Source of the DNA: Ricinus communis
Lineage: Eukaryota; Streptophyta; Magnoliopsida; Malpighiales; Euphorbiaceae
DNA length: 64,000 nt
NCBI RefSeq assembly: GCF_019578655.1
Contig: NC_063257.1
Location: 33,718,242-33,782,241, forward strand
Direction: 5' to 3'
The notes under the pieces are model-generated. The model did not search any database. It saw only the letters and a list, made by a program, of their open reading frames with translations, and was not told where the DNA came from. How positions within the stretch are numbered: the stretch's first letter is position 1; the number at the start of each line of letters is the position of its first letter. Position numbers and translations under genes: made by a program. Shown piece after piece: positions 1 to 9,996 of this stretch.

Positions 1-38
1 TCACTGCCTTAGGTGTAGGCTGCATCAGTAGCCCATCA
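1..38 (+). repeat. 3' end of an Athila-type LTR at the window edge
   Basis: The first 38 bases resemble the last bases of the LTR that ends at 7268 (a shared TGCCTTAG block, then an end in CCCATCA). The homology stops just where the protease reading frame on the minus strand meets a stop. The simplest reading is that an LTR inserted into the protease region and only its last bases lie in the window. The partner target duplication is outside the window, so this cannot be proved here. Confidence 0.45.
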
Positions 39-552
39 ATCATCAATTAGTATATCCTGTGGTGGTTTATCACATGCAAAACCAATCCCTTCAATAGCAC
101 AAATGGCATGAACATGGTTGGCGGGAGGACTCTCGAATGGGGGTAAACTGAAAGTAACACAGTCATCTCGTACATTAAGCTCTAGCTTTCCCTCGAATAC
201 ATCTATTTTGGCACTAGCCGTGGCAAGAAAAGGTCTCCCTAAAATCAAAGGCACACCAGGCTCATTATCCATATCCATAACCACAAAGTCCATAGGAAAT
301 ATGGATTTATCTACCTTGAATAGCACATTCTCTACAATCCCCCTAGGAAGCTTAACAGAATGATCAGCTAATTGAATGCACATCCTAGTGGGCTTTGCTT
401 CCCCTAAACCTAGCTTATTGAACATACTTGTGGGCATTACATTTATGCTAGCGCCTGAATCAGCTAATGCATCATCAACACACAAGTCACCCAAAGTGCA
501 AGGAATAGTAAAACTCCCTGGGTCATGACGTTTCTCTAGTAACTTGCTCTAA
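36..552 (-). pseudogene. Ty3/gypsy (Athila/Tat-type) aspartic protease fragment
   Basis: The minus-strand frame encodes a retropepsin. The active-site block reads LADSGASINVMP, followed by a downstream hydrophobic-Gly motif (LILGRPFLATA) that normally forms the protease flap and C-terminal half. The family cleaves the gag-pol polyprotein during particle maturation. The in-frame sequence before the first Met (a PGSFTIPCTLG-type lead-in) fits the gag-protease linker of Athila-like elements, so the frame really starts upstream, near 552, after an in-frame stop. It is cut at about 36-38 by what looks like an inserted LTR end. RT and integrase are missing on this side. It is a fossil with no sign of expression. 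Confidence 0.75.
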
Positions 553-960
553 AACACTGTTGAGCACTCTTCATTGAGCTTTGCAAATGCTACCTCTTCC
601 AGCTTGCTTTTGTTGCTAAGTATGTTCTTCAAGTTATTAGCTGCCACTGCCGGTCTGAGTATACTCATTTGTGTCCCATCCAATGATGGTCTAGCAAACT
701 TGTACATCGTTCTGTTAGCGTCCACGCGGCATTTCCGTTGTACTTCTCCATCCCTTCTGGTCTATCAACAGGTACCTCAACCTTAGTCTCCTCCTCTTCT
801 GATTGCAAACGCTTCCTTAAAAGTCTAAGGATCGTTCTGGATTAGACAGAGGCTCTATATGATCAGAGCTAAAGCTCCTGGTTATAAACTACCTACGAAT
901 GGAATGTAACAACCGAAGAACAAAAGTAGTTAAAACAATGAACGAATAACAAAAACATAA
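553..960 (-). pseudogene. Degraded gag tail and leader of the same Athila-type element
   Basis: On the minus strand this lies between the primer binding site (987-1004) and the protease. A piece of the gag C-terminus can be read (EEVAFAKLNEE at about 570-600), ending in an in-frame stop. Only about 400 bp separates primer site and protease, whereas an intact gag needs well over 1 kb, so most of gag has been deleted. No zinc knuckle is visible. Confidence 0.5.
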
Positions 961-986
961 ATTCGCTCTAGTTCACACAAAAATGT

Positions 987-1004
987 TCTCCGGCAACAGC
1001 GCCA
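987..1004 (-). other. Primer binding site matching tRNA-Asp
   Basis: The plus-strand bases TCTCCGGCAACAGCGCCA closely match the 3' end of plant tRNA-Asp including CCA. Read on the minus strand this gives a TGGCGC-type primer binding site, 6 bases after the LTR end at 1011. tRNA-Asp priming is typical of Athila-lineage elements. It fixes the orientation of this element as minus and marks 1011 as the inner edge of its 5' LTR. Confidence 0.8.
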
Positions 1005-1010
1005 AAAACT

Positions 1011-2331
1011 TGATAAGCTTTTTGTCTAGCTAAAATCTAAGGCAGTGAACCTATCGATGTAGACTACCACAAATGGTAAGTATCAAGGTCGTATTCTCGG
1101 AAAAGGGTGATCCTAGACCTACTGTAGCATCTTATGTTATCTAACCTAAATAAAATCAATGAAGTCTTATGCTATGATTAAATATGAACAAACAATTAAT
1201 TAAATGTCAAATGATCTGAAAGGATTTAGGAAAACCCTAGGGGGACCTAAGTTAATTGGATTTTAGTGAAGATAAAAATTGAATTGATTATCGATTGCAA
1301 TTACCCGTGGACGAAGTGTTAACTGAATTCGGTCTCCCTCTCGAGGTAACTGAATTCCTAAACCTAATAACCTAAAGTTGGAATCTCTTCCTAACAATCG
1401 ATTATTCGATTAGCATTAAGGTTTAACCCGCCTCTATTAAGCTTTGTTAATTCTTAATCCGACTAGTCAATTACCCTTATCTTTAAGTGATTATTAACCA
1501 GTTCTTGCTATTCAAATTTCCAATTACTAAATGAATTTCTCAATTACATAAAGCAATCTAAATACCACAATTCACAACATCTCATAATTAAAGTGATTTC
1601 TCATTAATAATAAAAGCAAGAAGAAACAAGCATTGATAATCAAAATCTCATAAACATTAAAATTAATCCAATAACATAGGAACCCCAAATGGGTTTGACA
1701 ATATAGTTACTCATACTAATAAGCAACACAAAATAAAGAATAGATTCAGAAAAGTAAATTAAAGGCATGTACACCCTTCTTCTTCAAGTTGGATGAGAAA
1801 TCCTAAATTTCCAATTTAGAATAGTAAACCCTAATTTGCTTCTTGAATGTTCTTAAATCTTGTCTTGATCTTCAATTTGATATTAAAATAGATGTAATCC
1901 TTCCTTCAATTAATGAAATGATCTTCTAAGGTCGAGAATTGAAGTCTGGAAGCAGATGGTTTAAGCTTATATAATAAGTCGAATCGAACCCTAATTCAGA
2001 ATTATTTTTGCCTATATAATCCCTTCAGCACGGCCGTGGTCAAACTCAGCCGATAAGCACCGCGAAGTCCAAATGTGGACCTCTGCGTTCCACATCTGTT
2101 GACTTCTTCCAGGCCGTGCCCTAGCCAGGAAGAAGTCGTGAGTTGTGGAACGCAGAGGTCTAGCACGGCCTGGACTCCACCTGTGCTGATCAGCATGGGC
2201 TTGACCACGGCCGTGCTGAGAGATTTATATAGGCAAAAATGATTTGTTGAATCAGGGTTCAATTTTCTGACTTGATTTCACATATACAAGCATAAGCCAT
2301 CTTTTTCCAAACTTCAATACTCGACCTTGGG
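1011..2331 (-). repeat. Rearranged (folded-back) Athila-type 5' LTR
   Basis: It begins with TGATAAGC next to the tRNA-Asp primer site. Positions 1011 to about 2035 align with the minus-strand solo LTR at 38080-39523. From about 2110 to 2331 the sequence runs the other way and matches plus-strand copies such as 6130-6335. The 5' LTR is therefore a fold-back: its middle is present twice in opposite orientation around a palindrome-rich core, and its outer end (expected TGATG start) is missing. Confidence 0.7.
1928..2331. repeat. Imperfect inverted repeat with GC-rich palindromic loop
   Basis: The left arm (about 1928-2040) and right arm (about 2210-2331) are reverse complements with scattered mismatches. 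Both contain the tract leading from GGTCGAG-type sequence through a GCCTATATAA segment to CAGCACGGCCGTGGTCAA. The loop carries more CACGGCCGTG-like blocks and a short repeat reading CAGGAAGAAGTCGTGAGTTG. The single-stranded form could make a long hairpin. Confidence 0.7.
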
Positions 2332-2379
2332 CTAAGGGTTAAGTTAGTAATTTTTCTTACATCCCCCCCCCCCCTCGGA
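2332..2379 (-). other. Polypurine tract and LTR start of a minus-strand gypsy element
   Basis: A run of 12 C at 2363-2374 is a G-run on the minus strand, preceded by CTCCGA and followed by a TGTAAG start. This is the layout of a polypurine tract directly before a 3' LTR. Only about 30 bp of the LTR remains before the fold-back LTR begins at 2331. It may belong to the chromovirus whose pol remains at 7269-8960. Confidence 0.4.
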
Positions 2380-2448
2380 GCCTAGTTATTACATACGACA
2401 TTGTCGCCCCTTTTTAGACATATATACATCCTTCCACCCTGATTATTT

Positions 2449-2700
2449 AAAATTACACTTTAGTCTTTAAATGGGCTAAGCATTGATACAACTCCTAAGA
2501 AGAAACATAGAACACTAATTGGCATCCAGAAGTGGAAGTTTCTATAAAATTTACAAATTGGTTCCTAACCCATTAAAATTAGACTTTAGTCCTTGAGCGG
2601 GCCAAGTACCATTATAGCTTCTAGAAGACATCAAAACAAATTAGATCACACCTCGAGGTGGAAAAATCTAACCAAAACTACTCAGAAGTAGAAAATTGTC
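2449..2700. repeat. Two-copy tandem repeat, period about 126 bp
   Basis: The start of each unit is visible as AAAATTACACTTTAGTC at 2449 and AAAATTAGACTTTAGTC at 2575. The units continue with related GGGCTAAGC-type, CTTCTAGAAG-type and GAGGTGGAAA-type segments. They are clearly diverged. I see no coding potential. Nothing else recognisable lies between 2380 and 2810. Confidence 0.5.
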
Positions 2701-2809
2701 AAATTGACCCAAAGTGGTGAATTGTTACTTGAAAAGGAAAATAGCTGGAGGGAAGTCTCTACAATCATGAAATCAACGGGCATGGTTCCTATGTTAACAG
2801 ATGTGGATA

Positions 2810-3973
2810 ATGTTATACTTAAGTGTGGGGTAGGTATTTATGGCTCTATCCCTTAATTGTTTATGGCAATGATAATGGACTATTCTTAGGATGTTAGGAC
2901 CTAAGTATTTCATGACATTTAATTTTAGTTTATTCTTTCGTAATTAATGACTTAATTCACACACTAGTAATTGATTGTCCCTCTCTTTCTTTTGTCCTTA
3001 AAAGTAATTTCACTGTATTCAATATGTCATTTTGGCCGGGTTAAACCGGTGTTACTTGAGTTCCTTGCAAATTTACAACCCTTTGACTTTGAACTTTGAT
3101 TATGCCAATCTCGTATTCAATTTATGTGATGATTCAATTGATAAGTTTAGGAACCAATTGCAAATTCTAGCCACTTCAAACATGAGTTTTTGAACCAAAA
3201 TTTTGAGCATCCATTACACATTATGCTCATGACTTTTCTTGTTTGAGTGTGCGCTGTACTTAATTTCATTTCTAGAACTTGCTCTGTAATGCTTGTTGAG
3301 GTTACATGAATTTTTGAATACTATTAGATGATTTGGGCAACTTAGGATTTCACCACATCTGGCCAAAAGCCTACCCTTTATTTCCATTAGTCTGCCAGTT
3401 TGAGCCTTAACCTTTTCTTCATGATTTACACCTAATCACTATACATACACCATTCTAAACATCTATCTTTCCTTTCACCTTGTATACTGAGTAATTATGT
3501 GTTATGGTTCTTCATTTATGGAATCATAGTGCCTAACGTTGTTCTAAATTCACTTAGTTTTTTTAGTCATTCTTTGATGCTCCTTTCAATCCAAATTGGA
3601 TAACTATTCTTATTGTTTATGTCACTAATCATGCAGCCCCTATATAAGCTGTTGTAATATATATACATAGTATATATAAAAGAAAATTCTAACTTACTTC
3701 TTAGCTCTTAGCTCTTCTAAATTTAATTCTTGTGAGCATCCTTTACTTTAAATAAGGCTTAGTGAGTATTTTTGTTATTTTGGCACTCAATTCCTAAAGC
3801 TTTCATTTTAAATAAGTGCATGATTTTTTTCAGTATACTTTACACTTCTATCCAAATATTCTTACCTTTACCTCAACCACATTTCAACCCTTGAAAAGAC
3901 CCTTTGATTTTGTTATTCATTTATTCGCGGTAGCGAAGATGAGATTGAAGAGCAAGCTTATAGCAAACAGGTT
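2810..3973 (+). other. Non-coding 3' internal region of an Athila-like element
   Basis: AT-rich sequence without a convincing reading frame. It continues past the solo LTR insertion at 3979-5395 into 5401-5631, which ends in a purine tract and the LTR at 5632. A second AAGTGTGGGG block at about 2821 resembles that tract. The stretch is best read as the untranslated segment that Athila-like elements carry between the last ORF and the 3' LTR. A short plus-strand ORF at 3816-4046 crosses the LTR boundary and is not a gene. Confidence 0.4.
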
Positions 3974-3978
3974 GTGTG

Positions 3979-5395
3979 TGATGTGTGTAAAATACACACA
4001 TCTAAATGGGGTTTTTAAGATTGATTTTATGGACATTTGGATGTGAATTGGTCCCAACACACCCTATGCGTCTGTTTGTAAGCATTAGGTCCAAAAGAAG
4101 TCAAGAATGATAAAGGGAAGAATTGGAGCATAATTGGACGTCAAAGCTGCCGAAACAAGCTAAGTATGCGCATGAGGAAGCTGAACATGGCCGTGTTGAT
4201 TTCAACACTGGCCGTGTTCCCAACACGGGCACCAACACGGCCGTGTTGGGTGCATCAAACATCAAAGAAAAAGAAGTTTTTAGGGAGCACGACCACAGAG
4301 AGTAACACGGGCATAAACACCATCCCGTGTTAGGAACATGGGCATCAACACGCCCGTGTTGGCGGCGACAGGGGGAATTAATTGAAAGGAAGAAGAGAGG
4401 AAAGAAGAGTAGAGCGGGGGAGAACGTCCCAAACCCTAATATTTCTCTCTCCAAGGGTTTTCTGAGCTGGAACCAAGGGAAAAGGGACTTGGATCAAGGT
4501 TTCAATCTGATTCCCTTCAAAGATTGAAGATTGGGTGAGGTTCGTTGATTGGTTTTCAAATCGAGCAAGAGGAACAGGAATCAATTCAATTCAAGCAAGA
4601 GGAATTGGGGCTGTTTACTCTCATCCAAGGGTGTAATCGGGTTTCTCTACCTTTACTCATTGTTGTAATTGAATTCTTATGGATTTTGATAATGAACATG
4701 ATTAGCTAGATTGATTAAATCCATTGGGATTTCTTTACTATGTTGGCTTAGTATTATATTATTGGATTGTTTGGGTTAGTTTTGTATTCTTCTTGCTTTC
4801 AGTATTAATAAGATAATGCATTATTCATGAGAAGTTGTGAATTGTGTGTTTAGATTGCTTTGTGTGATTGAGAAGTCCATTTGGCAATTGGAATTTTGAA
4901 TAGCAAGAACTGGTTAATAATGCTTAGAGATAAGGATAATTAACTAGCCGGATTAAGAATTAACAAAGCTTAATAGAGGCGGATTAAAGCTTAATGCTAA
5001 TTTAAGAATCAATCGTTAGGAAGAGATTTCAACTTTAGGTTATTAGATTTAGGAATTCGGTTAAGAATTCATCCACGGGTAGCATAATTAGACTCACCAA
5101 TCCTTTATCTTTTGTTTGATTGCCAACTAGTTTAGGTTCCTTTTGGGTTTGCTTTCCTGTGTTGGTTATTTTATTTATCAATTACTCCTGCATCTCCTTT
5201 AGAACTTAGCTTGTAGCTATTAGTTAGTTTAGAAATTATTCATCATTCATTTTAGATTAATATAACAAAGAACAAAGGAGTAACTCTAGGCTTTCACTTT
5301 CCCGAGGAATACGACCTTGATACTCGCCATTAGTGCTAGACTGCATCGATAGGTACACTACCTTAGATTGTAGCTAACACAAATAGCACACATCA
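3979..5395 (+). mobile_element. Solo LTR (Athila-like family), TSD GTGTG
   Basis: The element starts TGATGTGTG and ends CACACATCA, a 9-bp terminal inverted repeat. It is flanked by a perfect 5-bp duplication GTGTG at 3974-3978 and 5396-5400. Length is 1417 bp, with no internal region, so it is a solo LTR left by recombination of a full element. The interior has ACACGGCCGTG-type palindromes at 4190-4360 and a conserved LTR body (about 4900-5050, 5280-5380) shared with the LTRs at 1011, 5632 and 38080. Small ORFs at 4101-4584 are chance frames. Confidence 0.9.
4185..4365. repeat. Cluster of CACGGCCGTG-like palindromes in the solo LTR
   Basis: Short palindromic or near-palindromic blocks recur: CATGGCCGTG, CTGGCCGTG, AACACGGCCGTGTT, AACACGGGC, AACACGCCCGTGTT. 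They lie before the TATA-poor, purine-rich stretch in the middle of the LTR. Similar clusters occur in the other LTRs of this family and in the internal island at 14340-14650. Confidence 0.75.
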
Positions 5396-5400
5396 GTGTG

Positions 5401-5631
5401 CAGTTGTGTTGAGGGAATTTTCTTGTTTACCTTTAAACACTGTGAGTGATTTGAGAGATTCCTGTGAGGCAATGGTTTATAACTTGTTAGTTACTTGAGT
5501 TTCATTATTTCTATGTTGAATAAGGTTGAGTTGTGAACTTTAGCATGGATTTTAAGGGGTGATTGTTGCTTGTGCACGTATTGAGATATTGATTGCTTGA
5601 GGACAATCAAAAGCTTAAGTGTGGGGTGATT
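5401..5631 (+). other. Internal region and polypurine tract before the 3' LTR
   Basis: This continues the internal region interrupted by the solo LTR. The purine-rich stretch AAGTGTGGGG (5617-5626) followed by TGATT directly precedes the LTR start TGATGTGCATCA at 5632, the expected place for plus-strand DNA priming. No coding potential is seen. Confidence 0.6.
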
Positions 5632-7268
5632 TGATGTGCATCATTTTATACATATTTATATGCCCAATTGTTTACAGTTTTGTGCATAGTTATCTTGTTT
5701 TATGCTAGAATCACCTGTGTTTTGGTTCCTTTCACGTTTTAAGTCAATATCGAGGGACATTATCAGTAATCGAGGGAAATACGTGCAATTACGGACCAAA
5801 ATCCATCAAATTGACAAGGATTAGCATTACAAGGTTGAGCATGGCCTGGACTCCGGTCGTGCTGAACCATCAAATAGTTGCCCTTCAAGAGTGCCATTTT
5901 AGCATGGTTTCCAAAGCCACCACAGCCTCCACCACGGCCCGTGGTGGCTCAGCACTGGCTAGGGCACGACTAGGAAGAAGTCGTGAGTTGCAGAACACGG
6001 AGTTCCAGCACGGCCTGGACTCCGGCCGTGCTGAACCATCAAATAGTTGCCCTTCAAGAGTGCCATTTTGGCATGGTTCCCGAAGCCACCACGGCCCGTG
6101 GTGGCTCAGCACCGGCTAGGGCACGGCCAGGAAGAAGTCGTGAGTTGCGAAATGCGGAGGTCCAGCATGGCCTGGACTCCGCCTGTGCTGATCAGCATGG
6201 GCTTAACCACGGCCGTCCTTAGAGATTTATATAGGCAAAAACGATTTGTTGAATCAGGGTTCGATTTTCTCACTTGATTTCACATATACAAGCATAAGCC
6301 ATCTTTTTCCAGACTTCAATACTCGACCTTAGAAGACCATTTTCATCTATTGAAGGAAGGATTACATTAGTTTTAACATCAAATTGAAGATCAAGAGGAG
6401 ATTTATGAGCATTCAAGAGACAAATTAGAGTTTATCATTCTGAATTGGGAATTTAGGGTTTTTCATCCAACTTAAAGAAGAAGGGTGTGCATGCCTTCAA
6501 TTTACTTTTATGAATTTATTCTTTACTTTGTGTTGCTTATTAGTATGAGTAACTAAATTTGTCAAACCCATTGGGGTTCCTATGTTGTTGGATTGATTTT
6601 AATGCTTATGAGATTTTGATTATCAATGCTTGTCTTTTCTTGCTTTCATTATTAATGAGAAATCACTTTATTCATTAGACGTTGTGAGTTATGGTATTTA
6701 TATTACTTTATGTAATTGAGAAATTCATTTAGTAATTGGAAATTTGAATAACAAGAACTGGTTAATGATCATATAGAGATAAGGGTAATTGACTAGCCAG
6801 ATTAAGAATTAACAAAGCTTAATAGAGGCAGGTTAAAGCTTAATACTAATTGAATAATCGATCTTTAGGAAGAGATTCCAACTTTAGGTTATTAGGTTTA
6901 GGAATTCGGTTATCTCGAGAGGGAGACCAAATTCAGTTAAGAATTCATCCACGGGTAATTGCAATTGGTAATCAATATAATTTCTATTTACACTAAAATC
7001 CAACTAGCTTAGGTCCCCTAGGGTTTGCTTTTTCCTTCGATTATTTTCCTAAATTCTTTCAGATTATTTGACACTTAGTTAACCGTTTGTTCATATTTAA
7101 TCATAGCATAATAACTTCATTGATTTTGTTAAGGTTAGATAACATAAAACACTGCAGTAGTTCTAAGATCACCCTTTCTCGAGAATACAACCTTGATACT
7201 CACCATTTGTGCTAGTCTGCATCGATAAGTTTATTGCCTTAGATTTTAGCTACACAAATAGCCTATCA
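5632..7268 (+). repeat. 3' LTR of an Athila-like element
   Basis: It starts TGATGTGCATC after a polypurine tract and ends GCCTATCA. Length is 1637 bp. Body sequence aligns with the LTRs at 1011, 3979 and 38080. There is no matching 5-bp flank (TGATT before, AATAC after), as expected if this is the 3' LTR of an element whose other end is elsewhere or lost. On its right it abuts a broken chromovirus integrase, the likely insertion target. ORFs at 5811-6277 are repeat-derived chance frames. Confidence 0.75.
5839..6176 (+). repeat. 169-bp tandem duplication inside the LTR
   Basis: The block CTGAACCATCAAATAGTTGC begins at 5862 and again at 6031, giving a period of 169 bp. Both units contain a CCATTTT segment, a CCACGGCCCGTGGTGG palindrome (degenerate in unit 1), and the CAGGAAGAAGTCGTGAGTTG-type block. 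The second unit keeps cleaner palindromes. The duplication accounts for much of the extra length over the 1444-bp LTR at 38080. Confidence 0.85.
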
Positions 7269-8960
7269 AATACAATAGAAAAAGGAACACCATGCAATCT
7301 AATTACCTCCCAGATGTAGGTTTCAGCAAGTTTATCCAATGAGTAATGTAAAAAGGGAGCTAACTTGGACAATCTATCCATAATCACCCAAATAGCATCA
7401 TGTCCCTGTTGGGTCCTAGGCAATCCTATTACAAAATCCATAGTAATATGCTCCCACTTCCATTCAGGAATAGGAAGAGGTTGCAATGTTCTTGCCGGTG
7501 TTGGTGTTCTACTTTAACTTGTTAGCACACCAAACATTTTCACAAGCTCTGCAATATTCTTCTAGGTGTCGTACATCTTAATGATCCCCAAATGCATGGC
7601 ATATGCTGAATTATGTGCTTCCTCCACTATCTCCCTTTTCATAACTTTAACATTAGATACACAAAATCTATCTCCATAAATCAAAATATCATTCTTTAAA
7701 ATCATAAAGTCTACCCTGTTACCTTGTTGGACTTGCCCCTTTATTTTCACCAATTGCTCCTCTTAACCTTGTGCCTCTCTGATTCTATCAATTAGCACTG
7801 GTCGAACCTTCAAAGTTGCTAGCAATGCTCCACTCTCGCCCTCAGCTAACTCTACATTTAATGCCCTCAACTCAAGTAACAATGGAATTCTTATAGTTTG
7901 AATAAAAGATAAGTTACTTGAGGACTTCATGCTAAGTGCATCTGTTAATACATTAGCTTTCCTTAGGTGATACTCAATAATGCAATCGTAATCCTTTAAT
8001 AACTCAACGCATCTCCTTTGCCTCAAATTCAACTCCTTTTGGCTTAATAGGTATTTCAAACTCTTGTGGTCTGTGAAAATCTAACACTTCTCGCCATATA
8101 GATAATGCGTCCAAATCTTCAAAGCAAAAACACTTGCTGCTAACTCAAGGTCATGTGTAGGATAATTCAACTCATGTGGTCTTAATTGGCGAGAGGCATA
8201 TGCTATAACCTTACGTGTTGCATCAATACATAACCCAAACTGTTTATGGATGCATCACTGTACATAACATATTCCTGCCCTGTCATTAGTAATGTCAATA
8301 CCGGTGCTGAAGTTAAGCATGCCTTCAATTCATTAAAACTGCCTTGGAATTCTTTATTCTAGACAAACTTCACATTCTTCCTCAACACATTTTTCAAAGG
8401 TGAAGCAATGATAGAGAAGTTTTGCATAAACCTCCTATAATACTTGCTAATCTTAAAAAGCTACGTACCTCATGCACATTGGTAGGTTGTTTCCAACTAA
8501 CAATCGCTTCAATTTTCTTCGGATCAACATATACGCCCTTGGATGAAATGACATGCCCCAAAAATACTACCTACTCCAGCCAAAACTCATACTTGCTTAA
8601 CTTGGCATACAATTGCCTATCTCTTAGTGTTTATAATACAATCCTCAAGTGCTTTGCATGTTGCTCCTCTGTTCATGAATAAACCAGAAACTCATCTATA
8701 AACACAATTACAAAACTGTCTAAATAAGGTTTGAATACCATATTCATCAAGTCCATGAATGCAGCTGGAGCATTAGTTAACCCAAATGGCATCACTAAGA
8801 ATTCATAATGGTCGTATCGAGTTCTAAATGTTGTTTTAGGAACATTTGCTTCCTTAATATTCAATTGGTGATACCCAGATCTTAAAACAATCTTAGAAAA
8901 TACTTAAGCTCCTTATAATTGATCATTTGCCTCTCTCAATGGTCTTTCTTGGACCCATAC
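7269..8960 (-). pseudogene. Degraded chromovirus (Ty3/gypsy) pol: RT, RNase H, integrase
   Basis: In minus-strand order: an RT piece (8673-8864) with [12 protein letters not shown] and a catalytic-loop relic FIDEFLVYS, in which the second Asp of the usual FIDD is replaced by Glu; RNase H and connection sequence (about 8330-7763) ending in [12 protein letters not shown]; an integrase zinc-finger relic (7753-7562) with HNSAYAMHLG; and the start of the integrase core (7486-7269) with TMDFVIGLP carrying the first catalytic Asp. Frames are broken by stops and shifts. The core is cut at 7269 by the LTR, so the second Asp and the Glu are absent. Confidence 0.8.
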
Positions 8961-9532
8961 TAGTCTTGAAGAAGTTGAAGAGAGATTTTGGAACTTTTGA
9001 AGAAGAGAAGAAGGACTTTTGAAATCTTAAATATGAATGTGTGCAAAAGTGATGCAATTCTATGAAATATGATTTTTAAAATACAGTAACAACTATTCCA
9101 TACTGAAACCGAGGAGAAGTGTGGTTGCACTTTTGAAAAAAATAGTCACAACAACTATAATTTTAGGAAACCGCAGTTGTGCTAAGGAATTGCGAGCACG
9201 CTGTTAAGGTCATTTTCAAGTTTTCATTCAGACCTATAAAGCGCGAGTGCGCTTTTTGCAATTTTGAGCAAAAGATGCAAAAATGCTTTGATGAGCATGC
9301 ACCATTCAGATTGATCACATGATTTAGTGTATGAGTATTGAGATGCACAAAGATTGAAAGTGATCTAGTGCCAAGATAATTTCAATACTCAAATCGCGCA
9401 ATAATAAAATGTATAAGTACAAGTATCACAAACAAAAGGTATACACACAAGTACAAGTATCACAAACAAAAGATATACACAATTTGTACAACATTGGAAT
9501 TTTATTTATGCTAAAGTACTTCCATCTATCAT
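8961..9532. other. Non-coding flank with a 34-bp tandem pair
   Basis: No coding signal. GTACAAGTATCACAAACAAA starts at 9417 and again at 9451, a two-copy tandem repeat. The stretch lies downstream (minus strand) of the copia RNase H scrap at 9533-9992, so it may be that element's 3' untranslated region or LTR. No TG...CA boundary could be defined. Confidence 0.3.
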
Positions 9533-9992
9533 TCATAGTTCTCTTTTTATAAAATTCAATATTTTCTCATTTAAGGGCTTGGTGGAAATATTGGCTAGTT
9601 GCTTATTTGTGTCAACATACTCTAGTACTACACTACCATTTTGAACATGATCTCTCAAAAAATAGTTTCTAATATCTATGTGCTTACTCCTAGAGTGTTG
9701 AATAGGATTCTTAAAAAGGTTTATAGCACTAGTATTGTCACATTTAATAGGAATATGATCAACCTCTCTCTCCATACTCTTTTAATTGTTGCTTCATCCA
9801 ATGGATTTGAGCACAACAATATCCCGCCGCCACATATTCGGCTTTCACGGTAAAGAGAGCAACCGAGACTTATTTCTTACTAAACCAAGACACTAAGCAT
9901 TCACCTAGAAGATGACAAGTTCCGGACGTGCTCTTTCTATCTAATAAACTACTGGCATAATCAGCATCCAAATAACCTATTATATCAAAGGA
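9533..9992 (-). pseudogene. Ty1/copia RNase H C-terminal fragment
   Basis: The minus strand reads a copia RNase H end: GYLDADYA, then STSGTCHLLGECLVSW, a stop, KAEYVAAGYC, IKCDNTSAINLFKNP, HIDIRNYFLRDHV and STKPLNE before the terminal stop at 9533. These blocks include the acidic and Asn-rich motifs of the copia RNase H fold, which degrades the RNA strand during reverse transcription. One in-frame stop and the loss of everything upstream of about 9992 make it a dead fragment. It abuts the Athila-like pol that starts at 9997. Confidence 0.8.
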
Positions 9993-9996
9993 TGTG

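Noticed and set aside
4101..4584. Several ORFs around 4101-4584
   Set aside because: All lie inside the solo LTR 3979-5395 and overlap each other on both strands.
5811..6277. Overlapping ORFs on both strands
   Set aside because: They arise from the 169-bp tandem duplication with GC-rich palindromes inside an LTR. No domain, and the same peptide repeats with the DNA period.
9163..9348. Minus-strand ORF of 61 codons
   Set aside because: It lies in non-coding sequence beside the copia scrap and has no recognisable motif.
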